Assembly (NCBI RefSeq): GCF_052180275.1
Contig: NZ_CP197465.1
Location: 2,418,001-2,482,000, forward strand
Reading direction: 5' to 3'
Source: Kumtagia sp052180275
Lineage (GTDB): Bacteria; Pseudomonadota; Alphaproteobacteria; Rhizobiales; Rhizobiaceae
Length of the DNA: 64,000 nucleotides
In this document: one piece after another, positions 7,424 through 16,028 of the stretch
How positions within the stretch are numbered: the stretch's first letter is position 1
How the letters are laid out: each line of letters begins with the position of its first letter
Made by a program: the position numbers and the translations under genes
Notes under the pieces: generated by a model
What the model was told of the DNA's origin: nothing
What the model saw: only the letters and a program-made list of their open reading frames with translations
The model's database searches: none

Positions 7424-9487
7424 TCAGCGCCCTTCGCGATACCACATCGAGCCCAGCGCCAGCAGCAACACGGCGAGGCCGAAGAAGCCGCCGAAGGTCG
7501 GCAGGCGCGAGACGGATTTCAGCACGCTGTCGTTGGTGGTACGCAGGCCGATCCAATCGCGGCCGGCGGCATTCACGGCGCCGCGCACCGGGACGATCGA
7601 GGGCAGCGACAGGCCGGCCGCACCGACCAGGCGGCGGACGCTGCCGCCGGTGGACTCGGCGGCCGGACGCAGGATGCTTTCGGTGGAAACGGTGTCAGCG
7701 AATTCGGGGGCATTGACCGGGCCGATATGGGCGAGCGCGGTGAGGTCGCCATTGGCGATCTGGTAGAGGCCGATCTCTGATGTTTCTACGCTGCCGAAGA
7801 ACAGGCCGGGTTCCGACTGGGTGAGCGGAACGCTGAGCGCCTTGCCGGAGGGCGTGATGACCTGCGCGGGGCCGGGGTCGTCGCTCATGGTCTGGCGTCT
7901 GACGTCGAGCACCATGCCGCGGCCGTCGGCGGTCAGGCGCTCCTCTTCCAGTTCGGGCTCCTTCATCAGCCAGTGGGCGATGCGGCGGTAGAGCGCGACA
8001 TGCGGGCCGCCGCCCTCGAAGCCGCGCGCCCAGAGCCAGCCCTGGTCGGAGAGGAACATGCCGACGCGGCCTTCGCCCTTGCGGTTGAGCAGCAGCAGCG
8101 GGCGGTCGTCGGGGCCTTTCATGACCACTTCGCCCTCTGGCTGCTCGACGCCGATCATGCGGAACCAGCGGCTCCAGTGCGGGGGCTCGAAGTCGGAGCC
8201 CTCGAGGCCGCGCGTCACCGGGTGACGTTTGCCGGTCTCTGTCAGGCGCGGATAAAACCCTTCCTCGACCACGTCGCCGGTCGGCAGCGCCGGCAAGGCC
8301 GACATCAGCGGCGTGCGGGCGATGGAGGCGTCGCCGGCATATTCCGGCCCGGCGGCGATCAGCAGCGCGCCGCCCTTTTCCACATATTCAGCGATGTAGT
8401 CGTAATAGAGGATCGGCAGCACGTCGCGGTGCTGGTAGCGGTCGAAGATGATCAAGTCGAAATCGTTGATCTTCTCGACGAAGAGTTCCCTTGTGGGGAA
8501 GGCGATCAGCGACAGTTCGTTGATCGGCGTTCCGTCCTGCTTCTCCGGAGGGCGCAGGATGGTGAAGTGGACGAGGTCGACGGAGGCGTCGGACTTCAGC
8601 AGATTGCGCCAGGTGCGCTCGCCGGCATGCGGCTCGCCCGACACCAGCAGCACGCGAAGGTTCTCGCGGATGCCGTCGAGCAGCGCGATGGCGCGGTTGT
8701 TGGCGCTGGTGATCTCGCCGGGAACCGGATCGATCGCCAGTTCGACGATGTTGCGGCCGGCGGTCGGGATCGTCACCTGCAACTGTGTTTCCTGGCCGAT
8801 CCTGGCGCGCTCGACCGAGATCTGCTGGCCGTTCACCGAGACGCGGACATCGACCGTGCCGCGCTCGCCGCCATTGGCGATGACGCGGTAGGTCATGTCC
8901 ATCGGCTTGTCGACGATGCCGAAGCGCGGCGCGTTCTCGAAGCGGATGCGGCGGTCGATCTCTTCCGCATTGCCGGTGATCAGCGCGTGCAGCGGCGCGC
9001 TGCCGGCCGTCGTGGCCGGAACGTCATGCACCTGGCCGTCGGTGATCATGACGGCGCCGGCGATGCGTGAGGGCGGGACGTCGCGGAACGCGCCTTCCAG
9101 CGCGCCGAACAGGCGGGTTTCGGTGCGGTCGTCGGCGGCATTGGCCTTGCCGGCCTCGATAACGCGCACGTCAAACTGGCGGAAGCGGGCGAGCCGTTCC
9201 TGCAGGCCGGCCAACGCCTGGTCGGTTTCGGCGGTGCGGTCGCCGATGTCCTGGCTCTGGCTGCGGTCGACGATAACGGCGACGACGCTCTTCAGCGGCT
9301 CGCGTTCCTCGTTGAGGAAGACGGGGTTGAAGAGGGCGGCGGCAAGGGCGGCGAGTGCTGCCAGGCGCAACAGCGCGCCGCGCTGGCGGAACCACAAGCC
9401 GGCGAGAGCCAGCAGCGCGACCGGGATCAGGATGGCCGTCAGCCACGGCCATGAGAGCAGGGGTTCGAAGGCGACCGACCAGTTCAT
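7424..9487 (-). CDS. Large membrane protein with VWA-like/amidotransferase-like domains (MoxR operon)
   Basis: This 687-residue protein begins with two membrane helices (about residues 13-33 and 38-55). A von Willebrand A-type core follows, with a MIDAS-like DRSQS (D74, S76, S78) that could bind a metal. The middle part (about 330-480) resembles a class I glutamine-amidotransferase fold, as in related annotated proteins, and a C-terminal helix (about 665-682, GGFFGLAVLLLALGSMWY) anchors the end. It is the last gene of the leftward moxR-DUF58-DUF4159 operon. Such clusters are thought to assemble or activate protein complexes in the envelope; the actual target is unknown. Confidence 0.8.
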   Translation of the reverse strand: MNWSVAFEPLLSWPWLTAILIPVALLALAGLWFRQRGALLRLAALAALAAALFNPVFLNEEREPLKSVVAVIVDRSQSQDIGDRTAETDQALAGLQERLARFRQFDVRVIEAGKANAADDRTETRLFGALEGAFRDVPPSRIAGAVMITDGQVHDVPATTAGSAPLHALITGNAEEIDRRIRFENAPRFGIVDKPMDMTYRVIANGGERGTVDVRVSVNGQQISVERARIGQETQLQVTIPTAGRNIVELAIDPVPGEITSANNRAIALLDGIRENLRVLLVSGEPHAGERTWRNLLKSDASVDLVHFTILRPPEKQDGTPINELSLIAFPTRELFVEKINDFDLIIFDRYQHRDVLPILYYDYIAEYVEKGGALLIAAGPEYAGDASIARTPLMSALPALPTGDVVEEGFYPRLTETGKRHPVTRGLEGSDFEPPHWSRWFRMIGVEQPEGEVVMKGPDDRPLLLLNRKGEGRVGMFLSDQGWLWARGFEGGGPHVALYRRIAHWLMKEPELEEERLTADGRGMVLDVRRQTMSDDPGPAQVITPSGKALSVPLTQSEPGLFFGSVETSEIGLYQIANGDLTALAHIGPVNAPEFADTVSTESILRPAAESTGGSVRRLVGAAGLSLPSIVPVRGAVNAAGRDWIGLRTTNDSVLKSVSRLPTFGGFFGLAVLLLALGSMWYREGR

Positions 9488-9522
9488 GGGGTGGCCTCGT
9501 TTCGCCTAATGTCGCGTTCCTT

Positions 9523-9685
9523 CACACCCCCCTCTGTCCTGCCGGACATCTCCCCCTCAAGGGGGGAGATTGGCAGCTTCGGCGATGCAACCTCTCCTGC
9601 AGGGTTGGCGGTTGGCGAAAGCCAAGCGGCCGGCTCAATCTCCCCCCTTGAGGGGGAGATGTCCAACAGGACAGAGGGGGGTGTG
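9523..9685. repeat. Long palindromic element with 50-bp inverted arms
   Basis: The 50-bp arms at 9523-9572 and 9636-9685 are reverse complements with two mismatches. Each arm contains its own small palindrome (tctccccctcaaggggggag). The 63-bp loop separates them, and the element nearly fills the gap between the DUF4159 gene and the downstream membrane-protein gene. It would form a very stable RNA hairpin inside the operon and belongs with the other CTCCCCC/GGGGGAG palindromes here. Confidence 0.85.
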
Positions 9686-9707
9686 ACGGAGTGCAGAGCG
9701 AAATGCA

Positions 9708-12545
9708 TCACTGCCCCAGCCTCTCCAGCAGGTCGGGCACGTGGACCTGGTCGGATTTGTAGTTGCCGGTCAGCATGTACATGACGATGTTGACGCCGGC
9801 GCGCAGCGCGTAGGTGCGCTGCATCGGATCGGAGGGTACGGTCGGCAGCATCGGGTCGCCGTTCTCGTCCATCGCCCAGGCGCCGGCGAAATCGTTGGAG
9901 GTGATCATGATCGGGCTGACGCCGTCGCCGGTGCGCACGGGTCGGTTGTCGGTGTTGGTCGCTTCCAGCGACGCCTCGACCCAGAGTGGGCTGCCGCTGT
10001 AGCGGCCTGGGAAGTCCTGGAGGATGTAGAAGGATTTGGTCAGCACGTGGTCTTCCGGCACGGGCTCCAGCGGCGGCACGTTGAGGCTGCCCAGAATGTC
10101 ACGCAGGCGCTGGGTGGCGGGGCTGGCGGAGGAATCGAGCGTCACCGCATACTGGTCGCGGGTGTCGAACAGAACCGTGCCGCCTTCCTTCATGTATTCG
10201 TCGATGCGGGCGATCGCCGCTTGCGAGGGCATCGGCGCGCCGGGGTCAACCGGCCAGTAGATGATGGGGTAGAAGGCAAGCTCGTCGCGGTCGAGGTTGA
10301 CGCCGGCGGGCTCCCCCGGCTCCAGCGCCGTCTTGTCCTTCAGGAATTCGCTCAGGCCGTGCAGGCCCGCGCGGCTGATGGCGTCGACGCTCGAATTGCC
10401 GGTGATGACGAAGGCGAGGCGGGTGGTGGCGATGGCCTCGATCGCCTGGGCATCGCCGGGCTTGGAGTCGTTGGCGTAAACGGGCGAGGGTGCCGACATC
10501 AGGGCGGAGAAGGCGACGGCCGCGATCGCCATGGTCACCGCGCGCCCTGCCGCGCCGCCGGCCTGGCGCCGCCGAACACGCTGGAAGACGCCTCCGAGCC
10601 AGAGCACGATCAGGCTGTCGATGGCCAGGAACGCCAAAGCGGCGATCATCAACGGTCCTTTCAGGTCGCGCGATTCATCCAGCGCATAACGCTCGTTTAC
10701 CACGGGTACGGTCATTTGCGGGCGTACAATCGGCGTGAAGGCCGCGTCGGCCGGCAGCAGATTGTGGGCAAGCACGCCTTCCTCAGTGCCATAGAGGCCG
10801 GGCGGGTTGTCGATGGTCACCGGCACTGGCCCCTTGCCGGTCTGCAGCGAGCGGGCGTCCGGATCGGGCGGCACGATCTGGCCGTCGGCGGCGATCATGC
10901 GATAGGGCGCCAGCGAGGCGGCGGGTTGGTTCTCGGCGGCCGTCGCGCCGACGCCCTGGTTGCGCGACAGTTGCACGATGCGGCGCAGCATCTCGACGAA
11001 GGTTCCCGAGATCGGCAGGTTCGACCATGTCGCCAGCGGCGTGATGTGGAACAGGACGACGATGCCCTTGCCCCGCCGGTCGGCGGTCACCAGCGGCGTG
11101 CCGTCGGCCAGCGTTGCCCAGGTGCGGTCGGCGAGGTCGGGCGTCGGCTCCGCCAGGATCTGGCGGGTGACGGTGACTTCGGCAGGCGGCGGCAGATCGG
11201 CGAAGGGGCCGTTGGCGGGGAACTCGGTGACCGCCTGCGGTTCGGTCCACGACAGCGAGCCGCCGAGCAGGCGCTCGCCGAGCCGCAGCTTCACCGGCAG
11301 CAGTTCCTCGTCATTGCCCGACGACAACATGCGCGAACTGGCGAAGCGGAGCAGCGTTCCGCCATTCTCCATCCATTCGATGAGCGGCGCGCGCACGGTC
11401 TCCGGGATGGTGCCGACGTCGCCCATGACGATGACCGCAGGCTTCTGCTCCAGCAATTGCGGAATGGCTTCCGTGAGGTCCGGGCTCGCGGGCTCGATCA
11501 GGTCGGCATAGGGCTCCAGCGCGCGGCGGATGTAATAGAGCGGCGACAGGAGCTGCCGCGTTTCGTCCGCCGGGGTCTGCGAGAGCAGGCCAACACGCCG
11601 GCGCTTGTCGGTCTCGTCCAGCACGCGCACCGCGGCGGCGTTGCCTTGGCCGTCCAGCGCGATCGAGGCAAAATCGTTGCGCAGTTCGAACGGCACGACG
11701 ATCTCGCCGGTTGCGGTGGTCTCGCCGGGGCGGAAGGTGACGGCAGCGTCGCCGATGCGGCGGCCTTTCTCGTCGAAGGCGCCGGCGGTCATGAAGCGCG
11801 GCGTGGGGCCGGCCGGGGCTCGGACGGCGGTGACGACGAAGCGGTCGACAACGTTGTTGGCGGCCGAGAGCCCGACCATGTCGAGGCTGTCGGGCGTGGC
11901 CCAGACAACATTGGCGGGGTTTTGGGCAAGCAGCGTATCGAAGGCCGCCTGGTCCTGCGCCTGCGCAAGCCCGTCGGTGAGGAAGGCAAGCGTCGCGCCG
12001 GGCAGCGGCTTCAGCGCGTTGGCGACGCCGGTGAAGACGTCCGCGCGGTCGGTCGGGATGGGGCGGGGCTTGACGGCGTTCAGCCGGTCGCGCGCTTCGC
12101 CGGCGCTGTAGGGGCCGATCGCCTCGTTGGGCTTTTCGGCGGTGAAGGCGAGGATGATCGGAATCTCGTTGCGCTCGGCATCAGTGATCAGCCGGCGGGC
12201 GGTGGCGACGCGCATGTCCCAGCCGGAGACGCTGGCCCATCCATTGTCGACGACCAGCGCCAGCGCCGAGCCGCCGGTGGGCACGCGCTCGCGCGGGTTC
12301 CAGATCGGCTCGGCCAGCGCCATCACGACGAAGGCGGCGAGCAGCAGGCGCAGCAGCGTCAGCCACCACGGGCTCTGGTGCGGCTTGTCCTCGCGCTTCA
12401 GCACCTGGGCGAGGATGCGCAGCGGCGGGAACACCTCCGTCTGCGGGCGCGGCGGGGTGAGGCGCAGCAGCCACCAGATAACGGGAAGCGCGAGCAGCCC
12501 CCACAGGGCGGCGGGAAAGCCAAAACTGAGTGGCAGCCAACTCAT
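9708..12545 (-). CDS. DUF4159-domain membrane protein with BatA-type N-terminus
   Basis: This 945-residue protein has an N-terminal aerotolerance-regulator (BatA) type membrane region (about residues 1-85, two helices). A VWA-like domain follows whose MIDAS position reads DNGWAS rather than a clean DxSxS, then an amidotransferase-like middle, another helix pair (about 628-690), and a C-terminal DUF4159 domain (about 705-945). It is third in the moxR operon. The C-terminal domain probably lies outside the cytoplasm, judging from the preceding helices and the cleavage-like PVYA. Likely a structural or scaffold partner; no enzymatic function is shown. Confidence 0.85.
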   Translation of the reverse strand: MSWLPLSFGFPAALWGLLALPVIWWLLRLTPPRPQTEVFPPLRILAQVLKREDKPHQSPWWLTLLRLLLAAFVVMALAEPIWNPRERVPTGGSALALVVDNGWASVSGWDMRVATARRLITDAERNEIPIILAFTAEKPNEAIGPYSAGEARDRLNAVKPRPIPTDRADVFTGVANALKPLPGATLAFLTDGLAQAQDQAAFDTLLAQNPANVVWATPDSLDMVGLSAANNVVDRFVVTAVRAPAGPTPRFMTAGAFDEKGRRIGDAAVTFRPGETTATGEIVVPFELRNDFASIALDGQGNAAAVRVLDETDKRRRVGLLSQTPADETRQLLSPLYYIRRALEPYADLIEPASPDLTEAIPQLLEQKPAVIVMGDVGTIPETVRAPLIEWMENGGTLLRFASSRMLSSGNDEELLPVKLRLGERLLGGSLSWTEPQAVTEFPANGPFADLPPPAEVTVTRQILAEPTPDLADRTWATLADGTPLVTADRRGKGIVVLFHITPLATWSNLPISGTFVEMLRRIVQLSRNQGVGATAAENQPAASLAPYRMIAADGQIVPPDPDARSLQTGKGPVPVTIDNPPGLYGTEEGVLAHNLLPADAAFTPIVRPQMTVPVVNERYALDESRDLKGPLMIAALAFLAIDSLIVLWLGGVFQRVRRRQAGGAAGRAVTMAIAAVAFSALMSAPSPVYANDSKPGDAQAIEAIATTRLAFVITGNSSVDAISRAGLHGLSEFLKDKTALEPGEPAGVNLDRDELAFYPIIYWPVDPGAPMPSQAAIARIDEYMKEGGTVLFDTRDQYAVTLDSSASPATQRLRDILGSLNVPPLEPVPEDHVLTKSFYILQDFPGRYSGSPLWVEASLEATNTDNRPVRTGDGVSPIMITSNDFAGAWAMDENGDPMLPTVPSDPMQRTYALRAGVNIVMYMLTGNYKSDQVHVPDLLERLGQ

Positions 12546-12568
12546 AGGCAGGGACTCGTGGGGTCAAT

Positions 12569-12691
12569 GCCCCCTCCACCACGCTTCGCGTGGTCCCCCT
12601 CCCCCGTAAACGGGGGAGGATCAAGCGGCGCCGCTGGTTCCTCCCCTGCGAAGCGGGGGAGGGGGACCACGCGAAGCGTGGTGGAGGGGGC
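12569..12691. repeat. Palindromic element with perfect 37-bp arms
   Basis: The arms at 12569-12605 and 12655-12691 are perfect 37-bp reverse complements and include the inner palindrome ccacgcttcgcgtgg. They sit between the DUF58 and DUF4159 genes, filling most of the 157-bp gap. The element shares the CCCCCTCCCCC-type core with the other palindromes in this window. Expected to form a strong mRNA hairpin within the operon. Confidence 0.88.
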
Positions 12692-12702
12692 GTACATGTT
12701 TA

Positions 12703-13620
12703 TCACACCCGTCCCCCCGCGGCATAACCGCCTCCGTCCGACATCGCCATGTGGACCCGCGCCAGCGCCTCGGAAGCCAGCCGGTCGGTGTGGTTGACGG
12801 TGAAACTCCAGCCGAGGCGGCGGCACCAGGCGCCGAGTTCCTGGCGGCGGGCGAGGTAGAGGCGGCGGTAGTCGTCGGCGAGCAGTTCGGCGCGGCCGGC
12901 GGTCAGTTTTTCGCCCGTCTCGGGATCGGTGAATTCGGTGCGGCCGGCGTAGGGGAAGGTTTCTTCCGCAGGGTCGGCGACCTCGATCAGATGGGCGCGC
13001 ACGCCGTGGCGGGCGAGCACGTCCAACCATTCGCGGGTCTCATCGACCGGGTCGAGGAAATCGCCGGCGATGACGATGTCGGAAAAGCGGCGGATCATGG
13101 ACAGGTCCGGCCGGGCGCTAAGCGCCGGCGCATGGCTGAGCAGGGTGGCGATGCGCTCGGCGCCGTTGCGCGCGGTGATCGGATCGGTGAGGCCCGGCCA
13201 GGCGATGCGCTCGCCGCTGCGCGACAGGAGTTCTGCCAGCGCCAGGATGAGCACCAGCGCGCGCGATTGCTTGGAGACGCCGGCGGCCGACGATTTGTAG
13301 AGCATCGACGACGATGGGTCGGCCCACAGCCACACGGTGTGGGCGGCCTCCCATTCGAGATCGCGCACATAGGTGTGGTCGTCGCGGGCGGAGCGGCGCC
13401 AGTCGATGCGGGCCATGGCCTCGCCTTCGACATAGGGGCGGAACTGCCAGAAATTCTCGCCGATGCCTTGCTTGCGGCGGCCGTGCCAGCCGCCGATCAC
13501 CGTGTTGACGATACGGCGCGCCTCGACCAGCAGGTCGGGGACGAGCGATGCACGGAGCCTGGCGCGGGCGAGGGCGTCGCGGGGGGCGACCTGTGACGAC
13601 GCCTCGCCGATACGCGCCAT
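12703..13620 (-). CDS. DUF58-domain protein of the MoxR operon
   Basis: This 305-residue protein contains the DUF58 hallmark QFRPYVEGEAMARIDWRRSA (about residues 60-79), the conserved segment of this VWA-related family that usually partners MoxR ATPases. A VWA-like core follows (WLWADPSSSM, about 106-115). There is no clear membrane segment. The ATG at 13620 overlaps the TGA of moxR (TGATG), a strong sign of translational coupling; the open frame upstream of this ATG is a shadow of moxR. It probably couples ATPase activity to the downstream membrane proteins. Confidence 0.9.
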   Translation of the reverse strand: MARIGEASSQVAPRDALARARLRASLVPDLLVEARRIVNTVIGGWHGRRKQGIGENFWQFRPYVEGEAMARIDWRRSARDDHTYVRDLEWEAAHTVWLWADPSSSMLYKSSAAGVSKQSRALVLILALAELLSRSGERIAWPGLTDPITARNGAERIATLLSHAPALSARPDLSMIRRFSDIVIAGDFLDPVDETREWLDVLARHGVRAHLIEVADPAEETFPYAGRTEFTDPETGEKLTAGRAELLADDYRRLYLARRQELGAWCRRLGWSFTVNHTDRLASEALARVHMAMSDGGGYAAGGRV

Positions 13621-14624
13621 CAGATGGCTTTCACCAGCCGCGCCACCGCGTCGCGGACCGTCATGCCTTCGGCACGCGCGGCGAAGGTAAGCGCCATGCG
13701 GTGCTGGAGCACCGGTTCGGCCAGCGCCTTGACGTCGTCGACCGATGGAGCGAGGCGGCCTTCGTAGAGCGCGCGGGCGCGGGCGCAGAGCGTCAGCGCC
13801 TGGGAGGCGCGGGGGCCTGGACCCCAGGCGACGTTCTTGTCGGTCTCGGCGTTGCCCTGGCCGGGGCGGGCGGAACGGACGAGCTTCAAGATCGTCTCGA
13901 CGACGCTCTCGGGCACCGGCATGCGGCGTACCAGAAGCTGAATCTGCCTGAGCCGCTCGGGTGTCAGCACGTTGGCGGCTTTCGCTTCGTCGATGCCGGT
14001 GGTTTCCAGCAGGATGCGGCGCTCGGCCTCGAGTTCGGGGTAAAGGATGTCGATCTGCATGAGGAAGCGGTCGAGCTGGGCTTCGGGAAGCGGATAGGTG
14101 CCTTCCTGCTCCAGCGGGTTCTGGGTGGCGAGCACATGGAACGGCGCGGGCAGGTCGTGGCGGGCGCCGGCGACGGTGACGTGGTATTCCTGCATGGATT
14201 GCAGCAGCGCCGACTGGGTGCGCGGCGAGGCGCGGTTGATCTCGTCGGCCATCAGAAGCTGCGCGAAGATCGGGCCGGGGATGAAGCGGAAGGAGCGTTT
14301 TCCGTGTTCGTCCTGCTCCATCACCTCGGACCCCAAAATGTCGGAGGGCATCAGGTCGGGCGTGAACTGGATGCGGCGGGCGTCGAGGCCGAGCACGATG
14401 CCCAGCGTGTCGACCAGTTTTGTCTTGGCCAGGCCGGGAACGCCGACCAGCAGCGCATGGCCGCCGGCCAGCAATGCCACCAGCGCGCGCTCGACGACGC
14501 TTTCCTGGCCGAAGATGACGCGCCCGACACCATCCCTGACCCTGGAAATGTCGGCCAGAGCCGTTTCGGCTTCGGCGACCATCTCTTTTTCGCTCAGCGC
14601 AAGGTCCTTGATGATGGCGCTCAT
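13620..14624 (-). CDS. MoxR-family AAA+ ATPase
   Basis: This 334-residue MoxR-type ATPase carries GGHALLVGVPGLAKTKLVDT (Walker A, residues about 53-72), Walker B LLMADEINR (about 122-130), sensor 1 FHVLATQNP (about 161-169) and a lid domain to the end. The ATG at 14624 has AGGAG upstream; the further in-frame start at 14699 is unlikely. MoxR proteins are chaperone-like ATPases that mature complexes with VWA-domain partners. This is the first gene of the four-gene leftward operon. The client complex is unknown. Confidence 0.92.
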   Translation of the reverse strand: MSAIIKDLALSEKEMVAEAETALADISRVRDGVGRVIFGQESVVERALVALLAGGHALLVGVPGLAKTKLVDTLGIVLGLDARRIQFTPDLMPSDILGSEVMEQDEHGKRSFRFIPGPIFAQLLMADEINRASPRTQSALLQSMQEYHVTVAGARHDLPAPFHVLATQNPLEQEGTYPLPEAQLDRFLMQIDILYPELEAERRILLETTGIDEAKAANVLTPERLRQIQLLVRRMPVPESVVETILKLVRSARPGQGNAETDKNVAWGPGPRASQALTLCARARALYEGRLAPSVDDVKALAEPVLQHRMALTFAARAEGMTVRDAVARLVKAI

Positions 14625-14758
14625 GCGGCTCCTGTCCTTCTCCGGTATGGAACCCGGCAATGCGGCTGTCGACTCGGGGTGTAGTTGAAACCCCAACATG
14701 CCAACTTAAATCAGCCGACCCGGCTGACAAGCGAGACAACAGTGACTATTTCGTGACG

Positions 14759-15388
14759 ATGCACAGGGAATTGGACGATACGCCGCAGAGCCTCGGCAAG
14801 GCTGGCGACACGGCAGGACTGTCGGCGCTGATCGCGCGCGCGACCCGCGCCGGCAAGGGTTTGCCGCCGGTCGAGCGCTGGAACCCGCCCTTCTGCGGCG
14901 ACCTCGACATGGAGATCCGCGCCGACGGTACATGGTTCTATCTCGGCACGCCGATCGGGCGGGCGCCGCTGGTGCAGCTGTTCTCGACCGTCCTGCGCAA
15001 GGACGAGGACGGCAAGACCTATCTGGTAACGCCGGTGGAGCGGGTGGGCATCCGGGTGGTCGATGCGCCGTTCGTTGCGGTGGAGATGAACGTGTCGGGG
15101 CAAGGGGATGAGCAGGTCATCACTTTCCGTACCAATGTCGGCGACGTCGTCGAGGCCGGCCCGGAGCATCCGCTGCGCTTCGTCGACGAAGACGAGACGG
15201 GCGGTCTGAAACCCTATGTGCTGGTGCGCGGCAGGCTGGAGGCGCTGGTGGCGCGGCCGGTGATGTACGAACTTGTGGCGTTCGGCGAGGAGATCGAGGT
15301 CGGCGGCGTGCTGATGTTTGCCGTGCGCTCGCATGGCGAAATCTATCCGATCATGCCGGCGGAAAAGCTGAGGCGCCTGAGTGAGTGA
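14759..15388 (+). CDS. DUF1285-family protein
   Basis: This 209-residue soluble protein matches the rhizobial DUF1285 family: segments WNPPFCGDLDMEIRADGTWF (about residues 42-61) and YLGTPIGRAPLVQLFSTVLR (about 62-81) are characteristic. It starts the rightward set DUF1285-NUDIX-CCA transferase, with the NUDIX gene overlapping its end by 8 bp. The family has no established biochemical role. It is divergent from moxR, with about 135 bp between the starts for both promoters. Confidence 0.85.
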   Translation: MHRELDDTPQSLGKAGDTAGLSALIARATRAGKGLPPVERWNPPFCGDLDMEIRADGTWFYLGTPIGRAPLVQLFSTVLRKDEDGKTYLVTPVERVGIRVVDAPFVAVEMNVSGQGDEQVITFRTNVGDVVEAGPEHPLRFVDEDETGGLKPYVLVRGRLEALVARPVMYELVAFGEEIEVGGVLMFAVRSHGEIYPIMPAEKLRRLSE

Positions 15389-16028
15389 CATGCTGCGCTC
15401 GACAGGTTCGGTCCGCTTCACGGCCGACGATTTCCGCCGCCGCGCGGCGCGCGCGGAGAATTTCCTGGCGCATGCCGACGAGGACGGCGACCATCGCTTC
15501 AACCCCGGGCACCCGCGGCTCCATCACGCCAACGGGTTGCGCGCCGCCGCCGTGCTGATCCCGGTGATCGACCATGGCGGCGAGGCGACCGTGATGCTGA
15601 CCAAGCGCGCCGAGACGCTGCGCAACCATACGGGGCAGGTGGCTTTTCCCGGCGGGCGGATCGACCCGGAGGATGCCTCGCCGGAAGCCGCGGCGCTGCG
15701 CGAGGCGCGGGAAGAGGTCGGGCTGGCGGCGGGGCATGTCGAGGTGCTGGGGCGCATGCCGGATTATGTGTCGGGCAGCGGCTATCGGATCGCGCCGGTG
15801 CTGGCGGTGGTCAGGCCGGGTTTCGAGCTGACCATCAACCCGGACGAGGTGGACGCGGTGTTCGAAGTGCCCCTGTCCTTCCTGATGGATGCCAGGAACC
15901 ATACGCGTGACAGCCGCATCTGGGGCGAACGCGAATGGTTCTATTACGACATGCCCTATGACGGGCGGCGCATCTGGGGCGTGACCGCCGGTATCATCCG
16001 CACACTTTACGAGAGGCTTTACACATGA
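15381..16028 (+). CDS. NUDIX hydrolase, CoA pyrophosphatase-like
   Basis: The protein has 215 residues from GTG 15381, or 212 from ATG 15390. The Nudix signature lies around FPGGRIDPEDASPEA and LREAREEVGL (about residues 91-117), with catalytic REXXEE glutamates. The motif layout and the preceding KRAETLRNHTGQ match the CoA pyrophosphatase (NudL-like) branch, which cleaves CoA to phosphopantetheine and 3',5'-ADP. It overlaps both neighbours by a few bases and is probably translationally coupled. Substrate assignment is by family. Confidence 0.87.
   Translation: MSDMLRSTGSVRFTADDFRRRAARAENFLAHADEDGDHRFNPGHPRLHHANGLRAAAVLIPVIDHGGEATVMLTKRAETLRNHTGQVAFPGGRIDPEDASPEAAALREAREEVGLAAGHVEVLGRMPDYVSGSGYRIAPVLAVVRPGFELTINPDEVDAVFEVPLSFLMDARNHTRDSRIWGEREWFYYDMPYDGRRIWGVTAGIIRTLYERLYT

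Noticed and set aside
9741..12797. A 1018-codon open frame on the + strand
   Set aside because: It is the antisense shadow of the DUF4159 gene. Its translation is Gly/Arg/Val-rich and shows no family, as expected for GC-rich complementary frames.
12703..14739. A single 678-codon leftward frame
   Set aside because: Only its last 305 codons are the DUF58 gene; the first part is a shadow of moxR in another frame, and TGATG marks the true start.
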